Shown here: positions 1 through 5,902 of the stretch, one piece after another
How the letters are laid out: every line of letters begins with the position of its first letter
Numbering within the stretch: position 1 is the first letter of the stretch
Assembly: GCA_007571105.1 (NCBI GenBank)
Contig: RKRZ01000008.1
Span: forward strand, 1-6,286
Length of the DNA stretch: 6,286 nucleotides
Reading direction: 5' to 3'
From: Gammaproteobacteria bacterium
GTDB lineage: Bacteria > Pseudomonadota > Gammaproteobacteria > Poriferisulfidales > Poriferisulfidaceae
Program-made: the position numbers and the translations under genes
The notes under the pieces: model-generated
Database searches by the model: none
What the model saw: the letters and a program-made list of their open reading frames with translations, nothing else
Told to the model about the DNA's origin: nothing

Positions 1-513
1 AAGGATGTCATTGCAGACAATTTTCTCCAGCAAATCCTGCTGAAGCATGCCGACTACGATGTCATCGCGACGCTCAATCTGAATGGCGACTATATTTCGG
101 ACGCACTGGCCGCCCAAGTCGGCGGCATCGGCATCGCGCCCGGCGCCAATATGGCGGATGCCACTGCCGTATTCGAAGCCACCCACGGCTCTGCTCCCAA
201 ATATGCTGGCAAGAACCGAGTCAACCCCGGCTCGATCATTCTGTCAGCCGAAATGATGATGCGCTACATCGGCTGGACCGAGGCGGCCGACCTGCTGATC
301 AAAGGAATCTCCGGCGCAATCGCCAACAAATTCCTGACCTACGACTTAGCCCGCGTGCGGGCGGGACTCGCGCTTGGACCCAGTGGCGCAGCCAGTCGTA
401 AAGAAGTTGAAGAACACATGCAAGAATTGATCCCGGGGGCTACTTTGGTGACCACTTCCGGATTTGGCCGCGCAGTCGTCGAGCACATGGCCGACCCCCC
501 AATGTTGATATAA
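1..513 (+). CDS. icd: Isocitrate dehydrogenase (NADP+), C-terminal part, 5' end outside window
   Basis: This is the last 170 codons of a TCA-cycle isocitrate dehydrogenase, a cytosolic enzyme that oxidatively decarboxylates isocitrate to 2-oxoglutarate. It opens in frame with KDVIADNFLQQIL and carries the metal-binding aspartates as DVIAD and NGDYISD (E. coli D283, D307, D311 equivalents). The coenzyme loop reads ATHGSAPKYAGKNRV: Lys-Tyr (199-204) and Val (220-222) match E. coli K344, Y345 and V351. Tyr at 340-342 and Arg at 352-354 match Y391 and R395. All these residues mark NADP rather than NAD specificity. About 277 N-terminal residues should lie upstream, judging by E. coli Icd. Two oddities: roughly 24 extra residues directly after the Arg (about 355-430), and a seven-residue tail (ADPPMLI) beyond the usual C-terminus. 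The last codons also form a promoter-like sequence. Confidence 0.96.
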   Translation, partial: KDVIADNFLQQILLKHADYDVIATLNLNGDYISDALAAQVGGIGIAPGANMADATAVFEATHGSAPKYAGKNRVNPGSIILSAEMMMRYIGWTEAADLLIKGISGAIANKFLTYDLARVRAGLALGPSGAASRKEVEEHMQELIPGATLVTTSGFGRAVVEHMADPPMLI

Positions 514-514
514 T
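506..514 (+). promoter_or_regulatory. Extended -10 promoter for the DUF1820 gene, overlapping the icd stop
   Basis: The sequence TGATATAAT is a perfect extended -10 element (TGn plus TATAAT, hexamer 509-514). No good -35 hexamer lies 16-18 nt upstream, which is normal for extended -10 promoters. Transcription would start near 521, leaving a leader of about 22 nt before the ATG at 543. The hexamer includes the icd stop codon (511-513). Position and match are seen; activity is inferred. Confidence 0.55.
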
Positions 515-542
515 TCGAAAACCGCCTTACCCATTCCCGCCC

Positions 543-872
543 ATGTCCGAAATCGAACCGATTTACAAGGTTATTTTCTACTCCGACGGCGAGATTTACG
601 AGATCTACGCAAGCCACGTCTACTCCTCAGATCTGTATGGCTTTGTCGTTGTTGAAGACATTATCTTTGGGGAACGATCCAAGGTTGTCGTCGACCCTAG
701 TGAAGAACGCCTGAAAACAGAATTCAAGTCGGTAGCGCGGACGTATGTGCCCATGCACGCCGTCGTGCGAATTGATGAAGTTGAAAAGGCGGGAGCAGCC
801 GAAATTCGCAAAGCCGAGGGCAATATCACCTACCTGCCCTCCATGGGCGGCGGCGACCTGCAAAAGGCCTGA
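543..872 (+). CDS. DUF1820 family protein
   Basis: This 109-residue protein belongs to DUF1820, a conserved proteobacterial family of unknown function; I recognise it from its sequence pattern. The diagnostic core is IYKVIFYSDGEIYEIYA near the N-terminus, then GFVVVEDIIFGERS, VVVDPSEERLKTEF and YVPMHAVVRIDEVEK. The chain ends in a short Gly-rich tail (SMGGGDLQKA). It has no signal peptide, membrane segment or cysteine pair, so a soluble cytosolic protein is likely. The length is typical for the family. The ATG is the only sensible start because the conserved block begins eight residues later. It has no Shine-Dalgarno: the bases before the ATG are pyrimidine-rich (TTACCCATTCCCGCCC). Its stop lies 20 nt before tRNA-Ser with no terminator between, so the two may share a transcript. 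Confidence 0.9.
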   Translation: MSEIEPIYKVIFYSDGEIYEIYASHVYSSDLYGFVVVEDIIFGERSKVVVDPSEERLKTEFKSVARTYVPMHAVVRIDEVEKAGAAEIRKAEGNITYLPSMGGGDLQKA

Positions 873-892
873 TCCGCCTCTGCAAATCAACC

Positions 893-984
<92 letters not shown>

Positions 985-1067
985 ATCGACGCGAGCAAAA
1001 AGTCTGGAACCGCCTCTGGAATCCCAATGCTCCGCAAGATTTGCAGCTTTCTGTGCCCGATGATCCC

Positions 1068-1073
1068 TATAAT
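1068..1073 (+). promoter_or_regulatory. -10 element (TATAAT) of a probable rraA promoter
   Basis: An exact TATAAT lies 29 nt before the rraA start codon. The nearest -35-like hexamer, TTGCAG (1041-1046), is 21 nt upstream, which is too far for a normal sigma-70 spacer, so the promoter is weak, activator-dependent or built differently. Transcription would start near 1080. It is the only promoter-like element I see in the 119-nt gap between the tRNA and rraA. Confidence 0.45.
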
Positions 1074-1094
1074 GGGCGCGATTTTCTAACGCCC
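1074..1094 (+). repeat. Inverted repeat in the rraA leader
   Basis: GGGCG (1074-1078) and CGCCC (1090-1094) form a 5-bp dyad around an 11-nt AT-rich centre, immediately downstream of the TATAAT. It covers the expected transcription start and could be an operator; it cannot fold fully in an RNA that starts near 1080. At this length chance is possible. Confidence 0.25.
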
Positions 1095-1102
1095 GTGATG
1101 TT

Positions 1103-1579
1103 ATGAGTTCTTCTACCGCCGACCTATCCGACGAACACGACAATGTGCGGATTGCCGAACCCGGGTTTCATAACTATGGGGGCATTCCTGCGTTTTGTGG
1201 ATTAATCTCTACCGTCCGTTGCCCGGACGATAATTCAAAAGTTCGCGAGGCACTTAGCGAAGAAGGCCAAGGCCGTGTATTGGTCATCGATGGCGCCGCA
1301 TCCATGCGCTGCGCCCTGCTCGGAGATATTCTTGCCGGGAAAGCTCAGGACAACAACTGGTCCGGCGTGATTGTCAACGGATGTATTCGCGACTCCGCTG
1401 TGATTGCCACTTTATCCGTAGGCGTCAAAGCACTTGCCACGCATCCGCTGAAGAGCATTAAGCAAGATCTTGGCGAGCGAGATGTTGTCGTTCAGTTCTC
1501 TGGTGTCGACTTCGTCCCGGGACATTGGGTTGCTGCCGACTCCGATGGAATTCTGGTCAGCGATACCGCGCTTTTGTAG
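1103..1579 (+). CDS. rraA: RraA family protein (RNase E activity regulator RraA / HMG-CHA aldolase-like)
   Basis: This 158-residue protein has the RraA fold signature and the family's usual length (E. coli RraA is 161). Landmarks are the N-terminal NYGGIPAFCGLISTVRC, the strand GRVLVIDGAAS (about 57-67), the glycine-acid loop LLGDILA (D75) and NGCIRD (R96, D97), then VVVQFSGVDFVPG and ADSDGILV. D75 is followed by exactly 20 residues and then Arg-Asp, which is the D-X20-R-D motif linked in this superfamily to 4-hydroxy-4-methyl-2-oxoglutarate aldolase and oxaloacetate decarboxylase activity. E. coli RraA, the RNase E inhibitor, has Arg-Gln there. The catalytic reading is therefore at least as likely as the regulator name. 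The ATG is the only start available: an in-frame stop (TAA, 1070-1072) lies upstream with no alternative between. The Shine-Dalgarno is poor. The gene converges on pssA with a 15-nt gap. Confidence 0.9.
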   Translation: MSSSTADLSDEHDNVRIAEPGFHNYGGIPAFCGLISTVRCPDDNSKVREALSEEGQGRVLVIDGAASMRCALLGDILAGKAQDNNWSGVIVNGCIRDSAVIATLSVGVKALATHPLKSIKQDLGERDVVVQFSGVDFVPGHWVAADSDGILVSDTALL

Positions 1580-1594
1580 CCTCTACTCAGAAAT

Positions 1595-2338
1595 TCAACT
1601 GCGCCGCTTCCACAAATAATGCATGTAAAGTCCAGGCCCAGACAATGCATAAGCGCTGAATAGCAGCAGCAGCACCTTGGGAGGATCCAGGGCAAACAGC
1701 AGCATACCGCCAAGAATCGCAAGCCACGTCACCAGGCGCACACGAAACCCTGGCGTAGTTTCCTTGAAGCTGTAATACGCAAAGCGGCTGACCATCAATC
1801 CCCCAACCAGCAGCGTTGCAAGCAGAACCCAGACCTTGAGTTCGTCGCCTGTATACCCAGCCCGATCCACAACCCACAGCGCAGCCATCAGAACCCCCGC
1901 CGCCGCAGGGCTCGGGAGTCCTCGGAAAAACGTGCGATCCTGGCTTTGCGCTTGCACATTGAAACGCGCCAGTCGCAAGGCAACGGCTGCCAGATAGAAG
2001 AACGCGCCAAGCCATCCCAGTGCCGCCCATTCACCGTCAAACGGGCGCATATACTGCAGGGACCACTGATACAAAACCAGGGCCGGCGCAATGCCGAACG
2101 CCAGCATGTCGCTGAAACTGTCGTAATGCAGGCCGAATTCGCTGGCCGTATGCGTCAGGCGCGCCACTCGGCCATCCAGCGCATCCATCACCATGGCGAC
2201 AAAAATAGCAATGGCCGCAACATCGAACTTCTGCTGCATCGCCAATGTGATCGCGGCAAACCCCGCGAGCATGGCGATGGTGGTCAACAGACTCGGCAGC
2301 AAATAAATGCTATGGCGATAGCGGCGCTGTCCCTTCAC
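1595..2338 (-). CDS. pssA: CDP-diacylglycerol--serine O-phosphatidyltransferase (phosphatidylserine synthase)
   Basis: An inner-membrane enzyme of 247 residues that transfers a phosphatidyl group from CDP-diacylglycerol to L-serine, giving phosphatidylserine, the precursor of phosphatidylethanolamine. The CDP-alcohol phosphotransferase motif is complete: D52-x2-D55-G56-x2-A59-R60-x8-G69-x3-D73-x3-D77, the aspartates that hold the metal ions. The PssA-typical RLARFN (about 122-127) and RGLPSPAAAG (139-148) follow. Hydrophobic spans cover about 12-34, 39-52, 79-92, 105-122, 145-157, 168-185, 202-216 and 222-235, and the chain starts and ends with basic residues (KGQRRYR, KRRS). This is the integral-membrane type, not the E. 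coli phospholipase-D type. The start is GTG, supported by a GGAG seven bases upstream. It lies 233 nt after ilvC on the same strand, a linkage familiar from beta- and some gammaproteobacteria. No terminator is visible between it and the convergent rraA. Confidence 0.95.
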   Translation of the reverse strand: MKGQRRYRHSIYLLPSLLTTIAMLAGFAAITLAMQQKFDVAAIAIFVAMVMDALDGRVARLTHTASEFGLHYDSFSDMLAFGIAPALVLYQWSLQYMRPFDGEWAALGWLGAFFYLAAVALRLARFNVQAQSQDRTFFRGLPSPAAAGVLMAALWVVDRAGYTGDELKVWVLLATLLVGGLMVSRFAYYSFKETTPGFRVRLVTWLAILGGMLLFALDPPKVLLLLFSAYALSGPGLYMHYLWKRRS

Positions 2339-2345
2339 AGAATTG

Positions 2346-2349
2346 CTCC
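2346..2349 (-). promoter_or_regulatory. Ribosome binding site deciding the GTG start of pssA
   Basis: On the - strand GGAG lies seven bases before GTG (2338-2336). This fixes the pssA start at a non-ATG codon; there is no in-frame ATG nearby upstream. Confidence 0.7.
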
Positions 2350-2362
2350 GGGATGAAGAGAT

Positions 2363-2383
2363 CGCGGCAGTCAGGCTGCCGCG
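2363..2383 (-). other. Perfect 8-bp GC-rich stem-loop just upstream of pssA
   Basis: Reading the - strand, CGCGGCAG, loop CCTGA, CTGCCGCG gives eight perfect pairs with a five-base loop. It ends 13 nt before the pssA Shine-Dalgarno. Neither side has the run of T expected of an intrinsic terminator (ATCTCTTC follows on the - strand). It is better read as an mRNA structure element: a processing or stability hairpin, or a partial attenuator between the upstream ORFs and pssA. Confidence 0.5.
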
Positions 2384-2408
2384 CAGAAATTAATTGGGTG
2401 ACTGCGAT

Positions 2409-2489
2409 TCAAACGAAAGTTATAACGCACCAGATCAGCAGTGCGTACACAGCCCAAAAAACTCCCATTGAAACAAGTTGTCCAACCAT
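2409..2489 (-). CDS. Possible 26-aa single-helix membrane protein between ilvC and pssA
   Basis: This small ORF was found by reading the ilvC-pssA gap. It starts with ATG (2489-2487) and ends with TGA (2411-2409). A GGGAG (2502-2498) lies eight bases before the ATG, a better Shine-Dalgarno than several of the large genes here have. The product begins MVGQLVSMG and is hydrophobic from about residue 5 to the end, with aromatics F11, W12, Y15, W20 and F25, one cysteine (C21) and no charged residue. This composition fits one transmembrane helix of 20-22 residues. It is co-oriented with the ilv genes and pssA, and PssA is itself a membrane enzyme, so a role as a small PssA partner or as a leader ORF controlling pssA is conceivable. 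I do not recognise a family. Translation is unproven and a 26-codon ORF can arise by chance. Confidence 0.45.
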   Translation of the reverse strand: MVGQLVSMGVFWAVYALLIWCVITFV

Positions 2490-2494
2490 AATTC

Positions 2495-2509
2495 TTACTC
2501 CCAGAGTAA
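2495..2509 (-). promoter_or_regulatory. Small hairpin covering the Shine-Dalgarno of the 26-aa ORF
   Basis: On the - strand TTACTC, loop TGG, GAGTAA gives six perfect pairs with a three-base loop. The GGGAG ribosome binding site is in the loop and 3' arm, so the fold would hide it. The stem is AT-rich and probably weak, so any control would be by easy melting or by coupling to ribosomes. The geometry is seen; function is inferred. Confidence 0.3.
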
Positions 2510-2550
2510 TCAGTAAAGTTTTTGATGCCTTGCAACTTTCGTCGCGTGTG

Positions 2551-2579
2551 GCAATTCTAGCATGAGTGCACTCAATTGC
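2551..2579 (-). repeat. Nested dyads at the ilvC stop codon
   Basis: GCAATT (2551-2556) and AATTGC (2574-2579) form a 6-bp inverted repeat. The interval holds a 10-base palindrome, GAGTGCACTC (2564-2573). The ilvC TGA (2574-2572) lies within the structure. No T run follows on the - strand, so this is not a convincing intrinsic terminator; it may be an end-of-gene RNA structure or chance. Confidence 0.25.
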
Positions 2580-3588
2580 GCGAAGGATCGACCAGACGCT
2601 TCTCGCGGATCCACGGCATCATCTCTCGCAATTGCGCCCCGACCTGCTCAATGGTTTGATTTCGGCTGCGCTCACGCAAACGTTCTAACTCCTGAGCTCC
2701 AGAACGATTTTCCTCGACCCACTCGCTGGCAAAAGCGCCGCTTTGCACGTCCGCGAGAATCTGCTGCATCGTTTGGCGGGCGGACTCGTTGATGACTCGA
2801 GGCCCGCGCGTCAACCCGCCATACTCGGCCGTATTCGAGACCGAATAGTTCATATTCGAGATGCCGCCTTCGTAGATCAAGTCAATGATCAACTTCAACT
2901 CGTGCAGACATTCGAAGTACGCCATCTCCGGCGCGTAGCCCGCTTCAACCAATGTCTCATAGCCTGCTTCGATCAGTGCCGTCACCCCTCCGCACAAGAC
3001 TGCTTGCTCTCCGAATAAATCCGTTTCCGTCTCTTCACGAAACGTCGTCTCAATAATGCCGGCGCGCCCTCCTCCATTCGCGCTGGCATAAGACAAAGCA
3101 ATCTCGCGTGCCTGCCCGCTTGCGTCCTGGAAGATCGCCACCAGCGTCGGCACGCCGCCGCCTTGCTTATAGGTGGAGCGCACCAAATGCCCGGGGCCTT
3201 TGGGTGCCACCATGATCACGTCCAGGTCCCCACGCGGGCGAATCTGCTCAAAATGAATGTTGAAGCCATGTGCAAACGCCAAAGTCGCACCCTGGCGCAA
3301 TTGCGGTTCTATCTGTTCGGCATACAGCGCGGCCTGATGTTCGTCCGGAGCCAGCACCATAATGATGTCGGCCGACGCCACCGCGTCCGCGATGCCGGCC
3401 ACTTCAAGACCTGCCTCGCGCGCCTTCTCGGCAGAAGCAGAACTTTCACGCAACCCCACCACAACTGACACGCCTGAATCTTTCAGATTGTTGGCATGCG
3501 CGTGTCCCTGCGAGCCATAACCAATGATTGCAACCTTGCGGCCTTGCACCAAAGAAAGGTCCGCATCCTTGTCATAAAAAACTTTCAT
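2572..3588 (-). CDS. ilvC: Ketol-acid reductoisomerase (NADP+), class I
   Basis: A cytosolic enzyme that performs the second common step of branched-chain amino acid synthesis, isomerising and reducing 2-acetolactate or 2-aceto-2-hydroxybutyrate with Mg2+ and NADPH. At 338 residues it has the standard class I length. The Rossmann motif GYGSQGHA is at 23-30, and the NADPH-selecting loop LRESSAS carries R47, S50 and S52. The active site is complete: K130 in APKGPG, D190 and E194 in EETETDLFGEQ, E226 and E230 in FECLHELKL, and S251 in NYSVSNTAEYG. The Arg/Ser loop predicts NADPH use. ATG starts the canonical MKVFYDKDADL. A GGGA nine bases upstream is a weak Shine-Dalgarno. It starts 31 nt after the ilvN stop and is almost certainly cotranscribed with ilvB and ilvN. 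Confidence 0.98.
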   Translation of the reverse strand: MKVFYDKDADLSLVQGRKVAIIGYGSQGHAHANNLKDSGVSVVVGLRESSASAEKAREAGLEVAGIADAVASADIIMVLAPDEHQAALYAEQIEPQLRQGATLAFAHGFNIHFEQIRPRGDLDVIMVAPKGPGHLVRSTYKQGGGVPTLVAIFQDASGQAREIALSYASANGGGRAGIIETTFREETETDLFGEQAVLCGGVTALIEAGYETLVEAGYAPEMAYFECLHELKLIIDLIYEGGISNMNYSVSNTAEYGGLTRGPRVINESARQTMQQILADVQSGAFASEWVEENRSGAQELERLRERSRNQTIEQVGAQLREMMPWIREKRLVDPSRN

Positions 3589-3619
3589 GGTTCAAATTCC
3601 CAACCAAAGTCAACAAAGT

Positions 3620-4126
3620 TTAAAGATGATGCCCAATTTCCAGAGCTTTTTCTCCACGTCTGATGCCCAGCGGGCCGGAGCGCACAACTTCCACAATCTC
3701 ATGCGCAGACAGAGCCGTGATGTAGTCTTCGATCTCTCCGCTGGTGCCAACCACTTCGCTCGTGTAGCACAGTTCGTTGGCGTCCGCAATGCGCCCGCCG
3801 TACACCTTGTTGACCTGCTGCAGCTCATCCACGTCTTCGGCATTCTCAAAGCGCACCTTGATCAGTGCCAACTCCCGCTCCATATGCTCTTTCGCTGTCA
3901 AGTCCATGACCGTCACCACGTCCACCAGCTTGTGCAATTGTTTGGTGATCTGCTCCAGAATTCGATCATCACCATAAGTCACCAGCGTCATGCGCGAAAG
4001 GGTCTCGTCGGATGTCGGGGTCACTGCCAGTGAATCGATATTGATCCCGCGCGCTGAAAACAGATTGGCAACCCGAGACAGAGCTCCCGCCTCGTTCTCT
4101 AACAGAACTGCAAGAATGCGCCGCAT
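3620..4126 (-). CDS. ilvN: Acetolactate synthase, small regulatory subunit
   Basis: The regulatory partner of the synthase encoded just upstream: it raises activity of the large subunit and gives feedback inhibition by valine. At 168 residues it is the two-domain form, like E. coli IlvH (163 aa) and unlike the short E. coli IlvN. The N-terminal ACT domain begins MRRILAVLLENEAGALSR. N11, G14 and N29 match the positions needed for valine binding in IlvH, so valine sensitivity is expected. The C-terminal domain runs from about residue 80 and includes the family markers VYGGRIAD, GTSGEI and EVVRSGPLGIRRGEK. Its ATG is one base after the ilvB stop, indicating translational coupling and equal subunit output; there is no strong Shine-Dalgarno of its own. 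The symbol ilvH is equally defensible. Confidence 0.97.
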   Translation of the reverse strand: MRRILAVLLENEAGALSRVANLFSARGINIDSLAVTPTSDETLSRMTLVTYGDDRILEQITKQLHKLVDVVTVMDLTAKEHMERELALIKVRFENAEDVDELQQVNKVYGGRIADANELCYTSEVVGTSGEIEDYITALSAHEIVEVVRSGPLGIRRGEKALEIGHHL

Positions 4127-4127
4127 C

Positions 4128-5861
4128 TCAGGACAGGATCATTTCGTTGTGCGCCGCCCCTGGAGCAATCATCGGAAACACGTTCTCACGCGGATCCGTC
4201 ACCACATCCACGAACACCAAGCGATCCTTCATCGCCAGCACCTCTTTCAGCGTCGGCTCAACGTCCTTCGCCTGCTCAACCTTCACGCCGACGTGCCCAT
4301 AGCTTTCCGCCAGTTTCACAAAATCCGGCAACGCCTCCATGTACGACATCGCATAGCGGGAATCATAGAAAAAGTCCTGCCACTGCCGCACCATCCCCAT
4401 ATAGCGATTGTTCAGATTGATGACCTTAATCGGCAACCCATATTGTCGGCAGGTCGACAATTCCTGAATGCACATCTGGATGCTGGCCTCGCCAGTCACA
4501 CAACACACCAGTGAATCCGGATGCGCCAATTGCACCCCCATGGCAGCCGGCAACCCGAATCCCATGGTGCCAAGCCCTCCGGAATTGATCCAACGCCGCG
4601 GCTTGTTGAACTTGTACAACTGAGCCACCCACATCTGATGCTGTCCGACGTCTGAAGTAACAAATGCCTCGCCTTCAGTCAGCCGGTACAGCGCATCCAG
4701 CACATACTGCGGCTTGATGTCCGCATCCATCTCCTGCTTGTAGGCAAACGAGTCCTTCTTCGCCCATTCGTGAATCTGGTCCCACCAGGCCGAGATGTCC
4801 GGCAAGGCGCGCTCGCGTTGCTTCAGATCATCGATCATGGCCCGCAACACATGTTTTGCGTCTCCCACCACCGGCACATGCACGGGGAAATTCTTGGAAA
4901 TCGAAGACGGATCAATATCAATGTGGATCACTTTTGCGTACGGGCAGAACTTCTCAAGATTGCCGGTGATTCGGTCATCAAAACGCGCCCCCACCGCAAT
5001 CAGGGTATCGCTGTGATGCATGGCCATATTGGCCTCATAAGATCCATGCATGCCCAACATCTGAACAAACTGCGGATCAGTCCCGGGGAATGCCCCCAAC
5101 CCCATCAACGTATTGGTGATCGGAAAACCCGTCAGGCGGGTAAATTCAGTCAATTCCTCATGTGCATTGGATGAAATCACTCCGCCGCCGCTGTAAATAA
5201 TGGGGCGTTCGGCTTTCTCAAGCAGTTTGATGGCGCGTTTGATCTGCCCGGCATGCCCCACCGTGGTCGGCTGATACGAGCGCAGATGCGGATTCTCCGG
5301 ATAGGCAAAAGGCATTTTCTGCTCGGTCACGTCTTTTGGCAAATCCACCACCACCGGACCGGGGCGGCCCGTGCTTGCAATGTGGAATGCCCGACGAATT
5401 GCCAGGGGCATTTCTTCGACTGTTTTCACCAAGATGTTGTGCTTCACGCATGGGCGCGTAATGCCCACCGTGTCAACCTCCTGAAAGGCGTCGTTGCCGA
5501 TCAGTGCCGTGCGCACCTGACCGGTAAACACAACGATGGGGACCGAATCCATGTAGGCATCTGCAATCCCGGTGACCGCATTGGTCGCACCAGGCCCCGA
5601 GGTAACTAGGGCGACACCCACTTTGCCGGTTGATTTGGCGTAGCCTTCTGCGGCATGCGTCGCCCCCTGTTCATGGCGAACCAGGATGTGGTCCACCTCG
5701 CGCTGCTTGTGCAATTCGTCATAGATGTGCAGCACCGCGCCTCCGGGGTATCCGAACACGGTCGACACCCTCTCCTCGACGAGGCAACGAATAAAAATCT
5801 CAGCGCCTGTCAGCAACTCCGTGTCTGAATCGGGTTGCGAAGACAACAATTCTGTGCTCAT
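4128..5861 (-). CDS. ilvB: Acetolactate (acetohydroxyacid) synthase, large catalytic subunit
   Basis: A thiamine diphosphate-, Mg2+- and FAD-dependent enzyme that condenses two pyruvates to 2-acetolactate (valine, leucine) or pyruvate plus 2-ketobutyrate to 2-aceto-2-hydroxybutyrate (isoleucine). At 577 residues it is full length. The N-terminal ThDP domain has FGYPGGAVLHIYDEL and the catalytic glutamate E64 in RHEQGATHAAEGYA. The central FAD domain includes MHGSYEANMAM and VGARFDDR. The C-terminal ThDP domain has GLGTMGFGLPAA, TGEAS (456-460), NLNN (N484-N485) and MVRQWQ with W494, the pocket residue that favours 2-ketobutyrate. The usual metal-binding GDGS appears as GEAS, with Glu at 458; I recall GEGS/GEAS in betaproteobacterial homologues, so it is probably functional. 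The ATG precedes a 17-residue lead-in to LTGAEIFIRCL; its Shine-Dalgarno is poor. It heads the ilvBNC unit. Confidence 0.98.
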   Translation of the reverse strand: MSTELLSSQPDSDTELLTGAEIFIRCLVEERVSTVFGYPGGAVLHIYDELHKQREVDHILVRHEQGATHAAEGYAKSTGKVGVALVTSGPGATNAVTGIADAYMDSVPIVVFTGQVRTALIGNDAFQEVDTVGITRPCVKHNILVKTVEEMPLAIRRAFHIASTGRPGPVVVDLPKDVTEQKMPFAYPENPHLRSYQPTTVGHAGQIKRAIKLLEKAERPIIYSGGGVISSNAHEELTEFTRLTGFPITNTLMGLGAFPGTDPQFVQMLGMHGSYEANMAMHHSDTLIAVGARFDDRITGNLEKFCPYAKVIHIDIDPSSISKNFPVHVPVVGDAKHVLRAMIDDLKQRERALPDISAWWDQIHEWAKKDSFAYKQEMDADIKPQYVLDALYRLTEGEAFVTSDVGQHQMWVAQLYKFNKPRRWINSGGLGTMGFGLPAAMGVQLAHPDSLVCCVTGEASIQMCIQELSTCRQYGLPIKVINLNNRYMGMVRQWQDFFYDSRYAMSYMEALPDFVKLAESYGHVGVKVEQAKDVEPTLKEVLAMKDRLVFVDVVTDPRENVFPMIAPGAAHNEMILS

Positions 5862-5902
5862 AAGGCAAGGGCCACCGAAGCGAGCGCAACGCAGGAATGG
5901 CT

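Noticed and set aside
1003..1021. TCTGGAA occurring twice, 12 nt apart, after the tRNA
   Set aside because: Two 7-base copies in a short gap are likely chance; there are no further copies in the gap and no link to an attachment site next to the tRNA.
1587..2030. 147-codon - strand ORF inside pssA in another frame
   Set aside because: It overlaps the well supported pssA gene and has no family-like pattern; low-complexity Gly/Cys/Ala composition is typical of frame shadows.
2510..2563. 17-codon - strand ORF (begins MLELPHATK) right after ilvC
   Set aside because: It lacks a ribosome binding site and shows no hydrophobic or basic pattern; it looks like chance.
2353..2565. 70-codon + strand ORF across the ilvC-pssA gap
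   Set aside because: It has no Shine-Dalgarno, no recognisable domain and a mixed composition without fold-like pattern. It overlaps the start of pssA and is antisense to the better supported 26-codon ORF.
3588..3606. 5-bp dyad TGGTT/AACCA around the weak ilvC Shine-Dalgarno
   Set aside because: It is short, with a nine-base loop and little stability, and not distinguishable from chance.
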